From the NCBI GenBank assembly GCA_016946835.1, contig JACVTC010000021.1, positions 1,292,501 through 1,356,500 of the forward strand: a stretch of 64,000 bases of DNA. Direction: 5' to 3'. This document shows, piece after piece, positions 41,930 to 51,190 of this stretch. Position numbers and translations under genes: made by a program. Source of the stretch: Neocallimastix lanati (nom. inval.). Its lineage: Eukaryota; Neocallimastigomycota; Neocallimastigomycetes; Neocallimastigales; Neocallimastigaceae. The notes beneath the pieces are model-generated. The model saw only the letters and a list, made by a program, of their open reading frames with translations. It was not told the origin of the DNA and searched no databases. Each line of letters opens with the position of its first letter. The first letter of the stretch is position 1.

Positions 41930-41961
<32 letters not shown>
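40607..41961. other. 5' region of gene C up to copia 2
   Basis: The region is homologous to the upstream regions of the other units. It shares with unit A, not with B or D, the segment containing TAGTCGATACAGATAGAAG (41368-41386), and it has lost about 260 bp relative to A around 41730. No gene is present. Confidence 0.55.
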
Positions 41962-41962
<1 letters not shown>

Positions 41963-42202
41963 GTTTAATATTTATTTATTAATAATTAGATATATAACGC
42001 AAGTGTTATATAAATGGTTAACAAAGATTTAAAGTACAGATAAAATTACATGTTTTTATATTTAATTGTGGCTTGTTCTAGATACATACTAATTTATATT
42101 TTAATTTGTAATTACAATATATTTAATATAATTTAATTTAATATTTTATTAAACTTAAGCTAGACTATAACTTTATATTAATAAAATTAACATACGTTAA
42201 CA
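41962..42202 (-). repeat. Copia 2, 3' LTR (241 bp)
   Basis: It begins TGTTTAATATTT and ends TACGTTAACA on the plus strand, and is identical to 48153-48393 as read. The end of the Gag-Pol frame overlaps it by 16 bases. Confidence 0.95.
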
Positions 42203-45200
42203 CTCCCCCTCAAATTAGATTTTTTAATATTAAAAATCTTATTTGCAAATATATTCATTTTTGTACCATTAACATCTTTAGTGAGAGCGTCAGCTAACAT
42301 TTCTTTTGTATCTTTGTATTCTAATTTTACTTTCCTTTTTACTATATTATCTCTATTAAAATGAAATCTAATATCTATGTGTTTTAACTTTGTATTGATT
42401 TCACCATTTTCAATAGTTATTTTACCTGCTAAATTATCTGTGAAAATGGTAATTGTTTTATTATAATTTATTAATTCTTTTAAAATATTTCTGATCCATA
42501 GAATTTTTTTTATATTTTCGGATGTGCTAATGTATTCTGCTTCTGCTGTAGACGTAGCAACACATGTTTGTTTTTTAGAAATCCAGCATATGGGACTGTT
42601 TCCCATAAGTATTATTCCACCAGACGTAGATTTCCTGTCATTTAGATCACCTCCAAAATCGGCATCAGTGTATGCTATTATTTCCCCTTGTCCATCATAT
42701 ACAATTTTATAATCTTTAGTACTATTTATATATCTGAAAATATTTGTTATTTTATTCCAGTCTGATGTTGTGGGTTTTTCTGATTTTCTAGCAGCCTTGT
42801 TCACGGAGAATGCGATATCTGGCCTTGTACATTTTGATAGATATATTAAGGAACCTATAGCACTCTTGTAGATTGTTTTATTGAAAGGTTTATTATTTTC
42901 AGAGATAGTGTTGTCTCCTGTGCATGGTGTTTTTCTTTTTCTCATTTCTTTTATATTAAATTTGTCTAACATATTATTTATAAAACTATTTTGTGATATA
43001 ATATATTTATTCTTTTGTTTTTCAATTTTTATGCAAAGTATGAATTCGGCTGGTCCACAATTTGATATTTTAAATTTTTCTTTAATTTTTGTAATTATAT
43101 TTTGTATTTCTTTGTCTTCACCAGTTATGATCATATCGTCTACATATAAACCTATGATGCATTTGGTTTTATTATTCTTTGAATATTTAAATATACACTT
43201 TTCAGATTTTATTTGTTTAAATCCATTTTTATTTAAAAATTTTGTAATCGTTTGGTTCCATTGCCTACCGGATTGTTTTAATCCGTATAGTGCTTTATTG
43301 AGTTTCCAGAATCCCCGCCCAAAGTTAGTATCACCTAGTGGAATAGTAGTGTAAATATCAGTATCTAATGGAGCGTTGAGATACGCAGCTTTAATATCTA
43401 ATTGGTAGATATTCCAATTAAACTTAGCTGCTAAAGCGATAATAAGCTTTAATCCATCAATGTTTAAGGTAGGAGAATAAGTAAGTTCATAATCAATACC
43501 TCTACGTTGTTTAAAACCTCTAGCAACTAAGCGAGCTTTAAATCTAACAATATTATTATTAGAATCTTTTTTGGTAGCAAAAACCCATTTTGTCGAAATA
43601 AGATTTTTGTTTTTAGGAATGTAATTAACGATGGACATAACATTATTATTGTATAAATTATTAAGTTCATCTTGTATAGCTTTATACCAGTAATTTTTAT
43701 TAGAACAATTAATAGCTTCATTAAAACTATTAGGTGTATCAGAGTAAATTGTAAAAACCATTTTTTCATTATTGGAAACATCATATTTAGGCCGAGAGAT
43801 ATCATTAGTAATATTAGAGAAAGTTTCAGGACTTAAAGGACGTTTGAGTACGGACTGATTGTTAATCCCTGTCATATTATCAGTCATATTTACATCTTGG
43901 TCAGAAATAATGGAAATAATATTATTATTAATGTAATTAGTATCAGAACCTAAATCATGGTTAATAGAATAAGAATCCTGGGGAGTTTTATCGCCAATAG
44001 AAATAACATCATTATCATCTAAATTTGAACAATTAGAATTGTTAATTGATAGATTATCATCAACAACATTATCTAGTAAATTTTCATTAGTAGCAATAAT
44101 ATTATTATTAAAATTGTCATCTTTAATATTTTTAGTGACAGAATCTTCATTATTTAAAGATTTATTTAGAGAAAGTTTAAATGTTTTATCAAAAGTATCA
44201 TTTGTTACAATTGTATTGATTTTATTATTATCATTAATTATATTTTTATTATTGACATTTTGAAAAAAAATTTTATTAATAAATTTTTGATTAATTTTTG
44301 AAAAATTTTTAAGTTTCATAGATTTATTACTGTTATCATTAATTTTATGTAACTTATTATCTTTATCAATAAATGTTGTAGATTCATGTGATGTATTAAA
44401 AGATTTTAATTTAGTGGAATTATTATTCATAATATTATTATTCTTCGTCATTATTGGGTCTGAATTTAAATTATGAGATTTAATTATTTTACCATTATCC
44501 AATGGTTGTAAATTAAATTTTTCATCATTTTTTGAATAATTTTTATTATTAAAATTTTTTTCATTTTTAAATTTAGAAATATCAATATTTTCTTTAAGCG
44601 TTTTTACAAGAGTACTGGCAGGGGAATTTTCGGTTGGCTTGGAATCACTTATATTTGAGTTAACAGTATTAATCAGAGTCGGTAAAACGATATCATTTTT
44701 ACAGGATTTTTTACTATATTCCTTATGGGTAATTGAAGGATTTTTAGCATCTTTTCCTTTTTCTGCCCAATTATGTTTATTTTTATAAGAATAACTGCAT
44801 TCACCTTTTTCAATGTAAGAATTATTTACCACGTTTTTTAATGAATGATTCAAATTATTTTTATTGTTTACATGGATATTGGTAAATATAAAATCATTAT
44901 TATTATTATTTAAAGAATTGTTATTGACATTTTGAAGTATATTTTGGTTTTCTAGTACTGTGTTAGTATTTTGTTTATTATAATTTTTATTTAAACGAAC
45001 TATATTATTGTTACTATGTTTTACATTAGTTGAAATTTCATTATTTACCTCAGAAATTACATTTGAATTAATATTATTTTTTGCGTATAAATTATTTTGT
45101 TCTAAAGTAATATTGTGTTTATTGTTATGTGTGTTATTTGTTTTATTAAAATCCAATAGTTTATTTGTTTTTGTGTCCTTTTCTAAGGTTATGGTTTTAA

Positions 45201-48072
45201 TTTTGTTATTTTTATTGTTTAAATTAATTATATCGTCGTTGTTAATATTATAAACCATATTTTCTTTACCTTTATCTATATTTTTATTATTATTCATATT
45301 ATCTAAAGTATTAATAATTATTTTCGTGTTATTATCATGTAAATTATTTTCTGCTTCTATTTTATTATCCTCGTTATCCATGTTCATATTATTTAAATTA
45401 TCGTTTACAATAATGTTATTTAAATCAATATTATTATTGTTTTCATTTAAATTATTATTTTCATTGTTTAGAACATTATTTATGTTTTCTATATTATTAA
45501 TTATATTTTCATTTATAATATGATTATTTTCATTATTATTATTATTTACTATATTATTATCAATTTTTGTAAAAGAGAAATATGGGTCCACAAATCCTTC
45601 TTTCTCATATATATAGTTTGCTGGACATTCCTCTAAACATTCTACTTCTCTGACATGGTGTATTCTTTTGTTTTTTATGTCCATAATCCTATATGAGTAA
45701 TTTTTCTTGCTGAAACCAAGAAATATTCCTTCCTTTGCTTTTGGAGTGAAATTGGATTTGTTTTCCATATTATCAATATAATAACATTTACATCCAAAAG
45801 TTCTTAAGTGTTTTAAAGAAATACTTTTTCCTAATATGACTTCATCAGGTATTAAATTATTATTTCCTTCATGAGGAATCATATTATACAAATAAGCCGC
45901 ATGTCTTACTGCATATTCCCAGAAATTTTCAGATAATTTTGCCCATAATAATAAATTTTTAGCTGTGTTTTTTATTGTTTGATTTATCCTTTCGGCTTTT
46001 CCATTATTTTCTGGACAATATGGTGGAGAGAATGATTTTTCAATTCCATTATCTTTACAGTATCTTCTTATTTTCTTATTTTTATATTCTTTACCACCAT
46101 CTGTTTTAAATATTTTAACTTTATAATTATCAAATTGATTGTTAAGGTATTTTAGAAAATCGATTATAATGTCTGGCGCTTCAGCTTTAGATTTTAAAGT
46201 GAAGAGCCAAACTTTCCACGAATATTCGTCCAAGAAAGTTATAAAATATTTTTTGTCATTAATAGAACTGTTATATGGCCCCGAAATGTCAGAGTGTATA
46301 ACTTCAAGTATCTTGTTTGATTTAGGATTGTTCCCATTATGTGGGGAATGCTTCATTTTTACTACTTTACATTCTTTACATTTTGGGATCTTGATCTCGT
46401 GTAGTTCTAAATATTTAGAAATATTTCTTATATATTGATGGCCCATTCTTCTGTGCCATATTTCTAGACTGTTTTGTCCTAAATCATCTAATGATAAAAT
46501 ATTTTGATTATTTATTATACTTTTTGTGTTTATTTTAAATTGATTAAAATCAGTTGATAGAAACGTTCCGATAACATTTTTATCACAGTCAAATATAGTC
46601 AATTTTACTTTTTCTTGACTTATTGGCTCAATAACGGATGTTATACCTATTTTTGCGAATTCGATGGCACTTATCAAGTTTTTATGTGCCTTTTTTGAAT
46701 ATAACACTTTGTTTAATTTTATATGGTAGTTGTTTATGGTAAATTCACAACTACCATATCCTTCAAAGTCTAAAGTAGTATTGTTTGCACATCTTAGTTG
46801 TACAAAATCTTCTTTATAATCTTTCAAAAGGTTTTTATCATTAGTTACATGTTCGTAAGCTCCACTATCATAATACCATTCAACTGTTTCGTTACTTTCT
46901 ATATTTCTTTCAATTATGTTTACAGATTTTTCATCATTATCTATATTATATGGTTCATTTATTGATTCAATTAGCAAAGCATCATTAATATGTGGTTCAC
47001 ATAATGGTCTGATGTCTTCAAAATTATCATCTCTTTCGCTGTCACTTTCTTCATATTTAGAAGTTATTTTTTCCACTAAACCAAATGATTTTAATTCTTT
47101 TTCTTCATTTTTATGGTTTTTCTGGTAGAGTGATTGTTGCCTCCCTTCCCTTTTGTTTTCTCTTGCTTTCATATTGTATTTACAATCTTTTGTGAGATGT
47201 CCTCTTATCTCACAAATATGACAATATAAATTTTTGTTAGTTTTGTTATTGTTTCTGTTTATTTTCTTAACAAAACCTTTTCCTTTATGATAGTTTTTAT
47301 TTTTATAACGTTTTTCAATTAGATCTATATCCATTGGATCATCATGATCATCATGTTCATCCATTGTATTTTCCCAATTTTCTAGGTATGATCTAGCTGA
47401 AATTCTATCTTTTATACTTTCATATAATTGTCTGGCGGTAGTTTCTAAAGTTACATCTATAATGTTTTTAAAGTCATTTGGTAAAATATTGAACATGTAC
47501 TTTAATTTTTCCCTTTCAGTCAAATTTACTCCGGCATCTTCCATTTCACTGAATATTTCATTTACGCTATCAGCCATCTTCATTATTTGGCTGCGGTCAT
47601 TTGCCTTAAGTTTTCGCAATTTCTTGAGCCAGTATTCAGTGTCATTATTCTTATCACCGTATTTTGAAGTTAGTTTTTCCATAATTGTGAATGTTTTCTT
47701 CATTCTACTAACTTCCCTTAATATTTTTTCTTCAACGTTTTGAATCACCATAAGCATTAACTGAGAGTCTTTCTCTTCTGCTTTAGCAATGATTCTATTT
47801 CGGTTTTGAGTAAACACTTCATTGTAGTTTACATTTTCTCCATGATTTAATTGTAATTCCTCAATAATCTTCAGGATAGCTTTTACCGTCTTAGATTCTT
47901 CATTAGGATTAAGCATATAGTTATTATCCTTCAGGTGAGAGATAACATCTTCTTCAATGAATTCTTCCATTCCATATCTCCTAGATGCAGTCATGATAAG
48001 GAAATTCCATGTGGCAAAATTGGATACACCACGAAGACGTTGGTCCTTAGCTAAGTTAAATTGATAGGCCAT
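42187..48072 (-). CDS. Copia 2 Gag-Pol polyprotein (1961 aa)
   Basis: Gag comes first, with a CCHC knuckle at residues 284-297 (CHICEIRGHLTKDC). The protease has DSG at 402-404. The integrase has an intact HHCC site (IWHRRMGH, CKEC) and catalytic residues near Asp 594, Asp 658 and Glu 694 (ENNGKAERINQT). An Asn-rich spacer of about 600 residues is unusually long. Reverse transcriptase has DIKAAYLNAPLD, ALYGLKQSGRQW and YVDD at 1643-1646; RNase H has TDADFGGDLNDRKSTSG and STAEAEY. The C-terminus NLRGSVNVC is encoded by the polypurine tract and the first bases of the 3' LTR. The frame is complete. Confidence 0.96.
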   Translation of the reverse strand: MAYQFNLAKDQRLRGVSNFATWNFLIMTASRRYGMEEFIEEDVISHLKDNNYMLNPNEESKTVKAILKIIEELQLNHGENVNYNEVFTQNRNRIIAKAEEKDSQLMLMVIQNVEEKILREVSRMKKTFTIMEKLTSKYGDKNNDTEYWLKKLRKLKANDRSQIMKMADSVNEIFSEMEDAGVNLTEREKLKYMFNILPNDFKNIIDVTLETTARQLYESIKDRISARSYLENWENTMDEHDDHDDPMDIDLIEKRYKNKNYHKGKGFVKKINRNNNKTNKNLYCHICEIRGHLTKDCKYNMKARENKREGRQQSLYQKNHKNEEKELKSFGLVEKITSKYEESDSERDDNFEDIRPLCEPHINDALLIESINEPYNIDNDEKSVNIIERNIESNETVEWYYDSGAYEHVTNDKNLLKDYKEDFVQLRCANNTTLDFEGYGSCEFTINNYHIKLNKVLYSKKAHKNLISAIEFAKIGITSVIEPISQEKVKLTIFDCDKNVIGTFLSTDFNQFKINTKSIINNQNILSLDDLGQNSLEIWHRRMGHQYIRNISKYLELHEIKIPKCKECKVVKMKHSPHNGNNPKSNKILEVIHSDISGPYNSSINDKKYFITFLDEYSWKVWLFTLKSKAEAPDIIIDFLKYLNNQFDNYKVKIFKTDGGKEYKNKKIRRYCKDNGIEKSFSPPYCPENNGKAERINQTIKNTAKNLLLWAKLSENFWEYAVRHAAYLYNMIPHEGNNNLIPDEVILGKSISLKHLRTFGCKCYYIDNMENKSNFTPKAKEGIFLGFSKKNYSYRIMDIKNKRIHHVREVECLEECPANYIYEKEGFVDPYFSFTKIDNNIVNNNNNENNHIINENIINNIENINNVLNNENNNLNENNNNIDLNNIIVNDNLNNMNMDNEDNKIEAENNLHDNNTKIIINTLDNMNNNKNIDKGKENMVYNINNDDIINLNNKNNKIKTITLEKDTKTNKLLDFNKTNNTHNNKHNITLEQNNLYAKNNINSNVISEVNNEISTNVKHSNNNIVRLNKNYNKQNTNTVLENQNILQNVNNNSLNNNNNDFIFTNIHVNNKNNLNHSLKNVVNNSYIEKGECSYSYKNKHNWAEKGKDAKNPSITHKEYSKKSCKNDIVLPTLINTVNSNISDSKPTENSPASTLVKTLKENIDISKFKNEKNFNNKNYSKNDEKFNLQPLDNGKIIKSHNLNSDPIMTKNNNIMNNNSTKLKSFNTSHESTTFIDKDNKLHKINDNSNKSMKLKNFSKINQKFINKIFFQNVNNKNIINDNNKINTIVTNDTFDKTFKLSLNKSLNNEDSVTKNIKDDNFNNNIIATNENLLDNVVDDNLSINNSNCSNLDDNDVISIGDKTPQDSYSINHDLGSDTNYINNNIISIISDQDVNMTDNMTGINNQSVLKRPLSPETFSNITNDISRPKYDVSNNEKMVFTIYSDTPNSFNEAINCSNKNYWYKAIQDELNNLYNNNVMSIVNYIPKNKNLISTKWVFATKKDSNNNIVRFKARLVARGFKQRRGIDYELTYSPTLNIDGLKLIIALAAKFNWNIYQLDIKAAYLNAPLDTDIYTTIPLGDTNFGRGFWKLNKALYGLKQSGRQWNQTITKFLNKNGFKQIKSEKCIFKYSKNNKTKCIIGLYVDDMIITGEDKEIQNIITKIKEKFKISNCGPAEFILCIKIEKQKNKYIISQNSFINNMLDKFNIKEMRKRKTPCTGDNTISENNKPFNKTIYKSAIGSLIYLSKCTRPDIAFSVNKAARKSEKPTTSDWNKITNIFRYINSTKDYKIVYDGQGEIIAYTDADFGGDLNDRKSTSGGIILMGNSPICWISKKQTCVATSTAEAEYISTSENIKKILWIRNILKELINYNKTITIFTDNLAGKITIENGEINTKLKHIDIRFHFNRDNIVKRKVKLEYKDTKEMLADALTKDVNGTKMNIFANKIFNIKKSNLRGSVNVC
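42203..42214 (-). other. Copia 2 polypurine tract
   Basis: The minus strand reads TTTGAGGGGGAG next to the 3' LTR. Copia 3 has the same tract (TTTGAGGGGGAG at 55609-55620) even though their LTRs differ. Here it is translated as part of Gag-Pol. Confidence 0.85.
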
Positions 48073-48132
48073 CTTAATACTTTGTTAAAATCGATTTTTA
48101 AATTTAAAGCTTTGTAATTTATTATAGAGTAC

Positions 48133-48146
48133 TGAGACTCTTAATC
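48133..48146 (-). other. Copia 2 primer-binding site (tRNA-Lys half)
   Basis: The plus strand TGAGACTCTTAATC is the same 14-base tRNA-Lys(CUU) anticodon-arm match as in copia 1 and 3, separated here by six bases (TATTAT) from the LTR edge. Confidence 0.75.
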
Positions 48147-48152
48147 TATTAT

Positions 48153-48393
48153 TGTTTAATATTTATTTATTAATAATTAGATATATAACGCAAGTGTTAT
48201 ATAAATGGTTAACAAAGATTTAAAGTACAGATAAAATTACATGTTTTTATATTTAATTGTGGCTTGTTCTAGATACATACTAATTTATATTTTAATTTGT
48301 AATTACAATATATTTAATATAATTTAATTTAATATTTTATTAAACTTAAGCTAGACTATAACTTTATATTAATAAAATTAACATACGTTAACA
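48153..48393 (-). repeat. Copia 2, 5' LTR (241 bp)
   Basis: This is the partner of 41962-42202, with no difference found by eye. Confidence 0.95.
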
Positions 48394-48406
48394 ATTATTA
48401 TTATTA

Positions 48407-48473
<67 letters not shown>

Positions 48474-50171
48474 TCACTGTTATAATAATATGTATTATTA
48501 TTTATTATTAATATTGATTTTATTAAATTCTTTTTATTATTATCATTAATATTATTGATTTTGTGAACTTTTTTTTTTTTTATCGATAATTTTTCATTCA
48601 TTTGAAATTTTCAACCATTTTATTTAAATTATTTTTGATAAAGCTGTTCAGTTCTTTATATAAAGTTTATAACTTTTTTTTTTTTTTATTTTTTTAAAAT
48701 AATTTTTTTTAAATATGACTTTTTGGCCATTAAAAAAAAATAATAAATCAAAAAATTGTAATTATATATATTAAATGATTGAATAATAGTGAAATGAAAA
48801 AGGTAAATCTGAAACAAAAAAATATAATTAAAGATAAAAAAAAATATTATCATTTTTTGTATAATATATATAATAAACTAAATATTTTTATTTTTCATAA
48901 TAATTTATATATTTATTATTTTCCATATGATTGAATATTTATTATATATACTTTTATTATAATGTTAATTTTTATTATTTAATTTATTTATTATATATTT
49001 ATAGCTATATCAAAATCTTTTAATTATTTTATTATTTAAAATAAAATAAAAAAAAATAATTCTATTACCATTGTCACCATTGTAATTTTATTTTTTATTT
49101 TATTTTATTTTATGTCTTTTTTTTTTCCACCTTTATTTTTTTTATATTATTTACTTTCTATATCTTTTTTAATAATTTATTTATTTTTCATTTTTAATTT
49201 TTTTTTTTTGCTTTTGATAGATATTTATACTTTTTTTTTGTCTGATTTATATCCAAAATTTCTGGTCATTGAAACTTTTAAACTTGAATAAATGATTGAA
49301 TATATCCAAAATTTCTGGTCATTGAAACTTTTAAATTTGAATAAATGATTGATTATATCCAAAATTTCTGGTCATTAAAATTTTAAAATTTGAAAAGATA
49401 TTTAAATATAATAAAAAACTTTTTATAATTTTTTTTTTTAATTTATATTACATTACTTTATTTTTATAAAAAAAAAGAATTTTTTTTATAACATAAAAAT
49501 ATAATGATATATAATATTAAAATTTTTATTTTTGAAAAAATTAGTAAATAGTTTTTTAATAATTCTATATATATATATATATATATAAATTATTTATAAT
49601 TATCTATATAGAATTATGAAAAAATTTACTAATTTTATATTGTTTCTTGAAAATAAGAATTAGAGGCAACTTAGAATAGAATACATATATTTATTATTTA
49701 TTTTTATTTTTACTTTATTTTATTGTTTTTATATTTTTTTTTCTTTTTTTTACAAATTACTACTTTTGATATTATGATATTATAATAAAATACTTCATAA
49801 ATTATTAATTTTATTATTTATTTTTTATTTATTACTATTTTTTTTAAAAAAAAATAAAATAGTGTTATCAAAAAACTTTTCTATTAATATTTTTTATAAT
49901 TAAAAGACATAAAATAATAATAAAAAATAATATTTAATATATTTTTACTTTTTTTTTTTTTTTTTTTTACAAAATAATTATAATTTATTTTAATTGAATA
50001 AAATAATAGTATTAAAAGTAATAATATTAATATTATCAAATTAAAAATACTAAATTTTTAAAATTTCTTTTGCATTTTTACAATTAAAATTATATATAAT
50101 ATTTAAATATTTTAAAAAATAAATATTTTATTATTAAAAAAATATTTAGCAATGCATATTTTAAAAAATAC
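48394..50171. other. Far upstream part of unit C
   Basis: The stretch continues the ATT/TTTA array interrupted by copia 2, then repeats the upstream sequence seen at 25300-26297 and 36850-38000. It includes the 53-bp triplication (49250-49395) and the AATTATGAAAAAATTTACT block near 49612. It ends at the copia 3 target site AATAC. Confidence 0.55.
49250..49395. repeat. 53-bp tandem repeat, three copies (unit C)
   Basis: Copies are phased at 49254, 49307 and 49360, in the same arrangement as 37648-37797, so the triplication predates the split of units B and C or was copied between them. Confidence 0.85.
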
Positions 50172-50342
50172 TGTCAAATAATATAAAATGAATGTAAATT
50201 AAAATAAATTATCCTACCAATAATATTTAAATAAGCATGAATATATATAAAGTAAAAATTGTATAACAAAATAAAAATAAATCTTAAATTCTTAATAATA
50301 AAATATTTTAATGTGTTGTTTTCTCATTTATTGTGTTTAATA
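50172..50342 (+). repeat. Copia 3, 5' LTR (171 bp)
   Basis: It begins TGTCAAATAATATAAAA and ends TTGTGTTTAATA. The right edge is fixed by the adjoining primer-binding site and by the target duplication after the other LTR. Confidence 0.93.
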
Positions 50343-50363
50343 GATTAAGAGTCTCATTGACTC
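50343..50363 (+). other. Copia 3 primer-binding site (tRNA-Lys half)
   Basis: The sequence GATTAAGAGTCTCATTGACTC lies directly after the 5' LTR. Its first 14 bases are complementary to the tRNA-Lys(CUU) anticodon arm, as in the other two elements. Confidence 0.8.
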
Positions 50364-50432
50364 TTCTTAATAACGAATTAAATAAGAATTAAATAAATAT
50401 ATATACGTCTTTTAATAAGTGAAATTAATAAT

Positions 50433-50602
50433 ATTAAAAGATAGTGCTGAATATCGGTCAGCGTTTATTAAAAGATAGTACTGAATATTGGTCAGCGTTC
50501 ATTAAAAGATAGTACTGAATATTGGTCAGCATTTATTAAAAGATAGTGCTGAATATTGGTCAGCGTTTATTAAAATTTAGTTCTGAATATTGTTAAATAC
50601 AT
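50433..50602 (+). repeat. 34-bp tandem repeat (five copies) in the copia 3 leader
   Basis: Units start at 50433, 50467, 50501, 50535 and 50569, exactly 34 bases apart; the last is degraded. Each has ATTAAAAGATAGT, then (G/A)CTGAATAT, then TGGTCAGCGTT. The sequence GCTGA...TCAGC forms a five-base-pair stem with a seven-base loop in two of the units. The array lies in the untranslated leader between the primer-binding site and Gag. Confidence 0.9.
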
Positions 50603-50629
50603 AAATAAATATTTTAATTTCAGTATACA

Positions 50630-50835
50630 TGATGTTAAATAAATTGGCAATGCATAGACTCACTGAACTAATTTAAAATAAAAAACATAATAATATGTAA
50701 GAATTTAAATTAACCAATATTCTAATTATATTATAAATTATATTGAATGAAATGGCAATACATGGATTCATGGAACTAATTTGAATAAATAATATATTAA
50801 TACGTAAGAATATAAATTATCCAATAAAAATATTA
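50630..50835 (+). repeat. Imperfect direct repeat (about 110 bp, two copies) in the copia 3 leader
   Basis: Words such as AATGGCAAT, TGGAACTAATTTGAATAA and AAATTATCCAATA in the second copy match AATTGGCAAT, TGAACTAATTTAAAATAA and AAATTAACCAATA in the first. A further A-tract/AATAATTATTTTGAACC duplication lies at about 50890-51010. Confidence 0.7.
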
Positions 50836-51190
50836 AACTTCATTTTTCATTTCCTCCCCAACCAATACTTAATAATAAAAAAAAAAAAAAAAAAAAAAAA
50901 TAATTATTTTGAACCAATAAAATAATTATTATATATCAAAAAAAAAAAAAAATAATTATTTTGAACCAATAAAATAATTATTATATATCAAAAAAAAAAA
51001 AAAAAAAAAAAAAATTACAATATAATATTGAAATTAATTAAACACAATACTGAAAATAATAACATTATTCGTATAACCTTGAATTGCTCAATAATAATTT
51101 TTTTTTTTGCAGCTCTTCAAATACATCTATATTTGTAATAAAATTATTTTTTTTTTCAAAAAATCACTACATCTAAGAAGTCAAAACAAA

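Larger units (their letters stand above)
41962..48393 (-). mobile_element. Ty1/copia LTR retrotransposon 2, complete, very recent
   Basis: The 241-bp LTRs at 41962-42202 and 48153-48393 appear identical base for base. Flanking ATTAT duplications (41957-41961, 48394-48398) fit a 5-bp target site, although the target is an ATT array so the exact duplication is ambiguous. The 1961-codon Gag-Pol frame is unbroken. The LTR sequence is unrelated to those of copia 1 and 3, so it is a different family. Confidence 0.97.
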
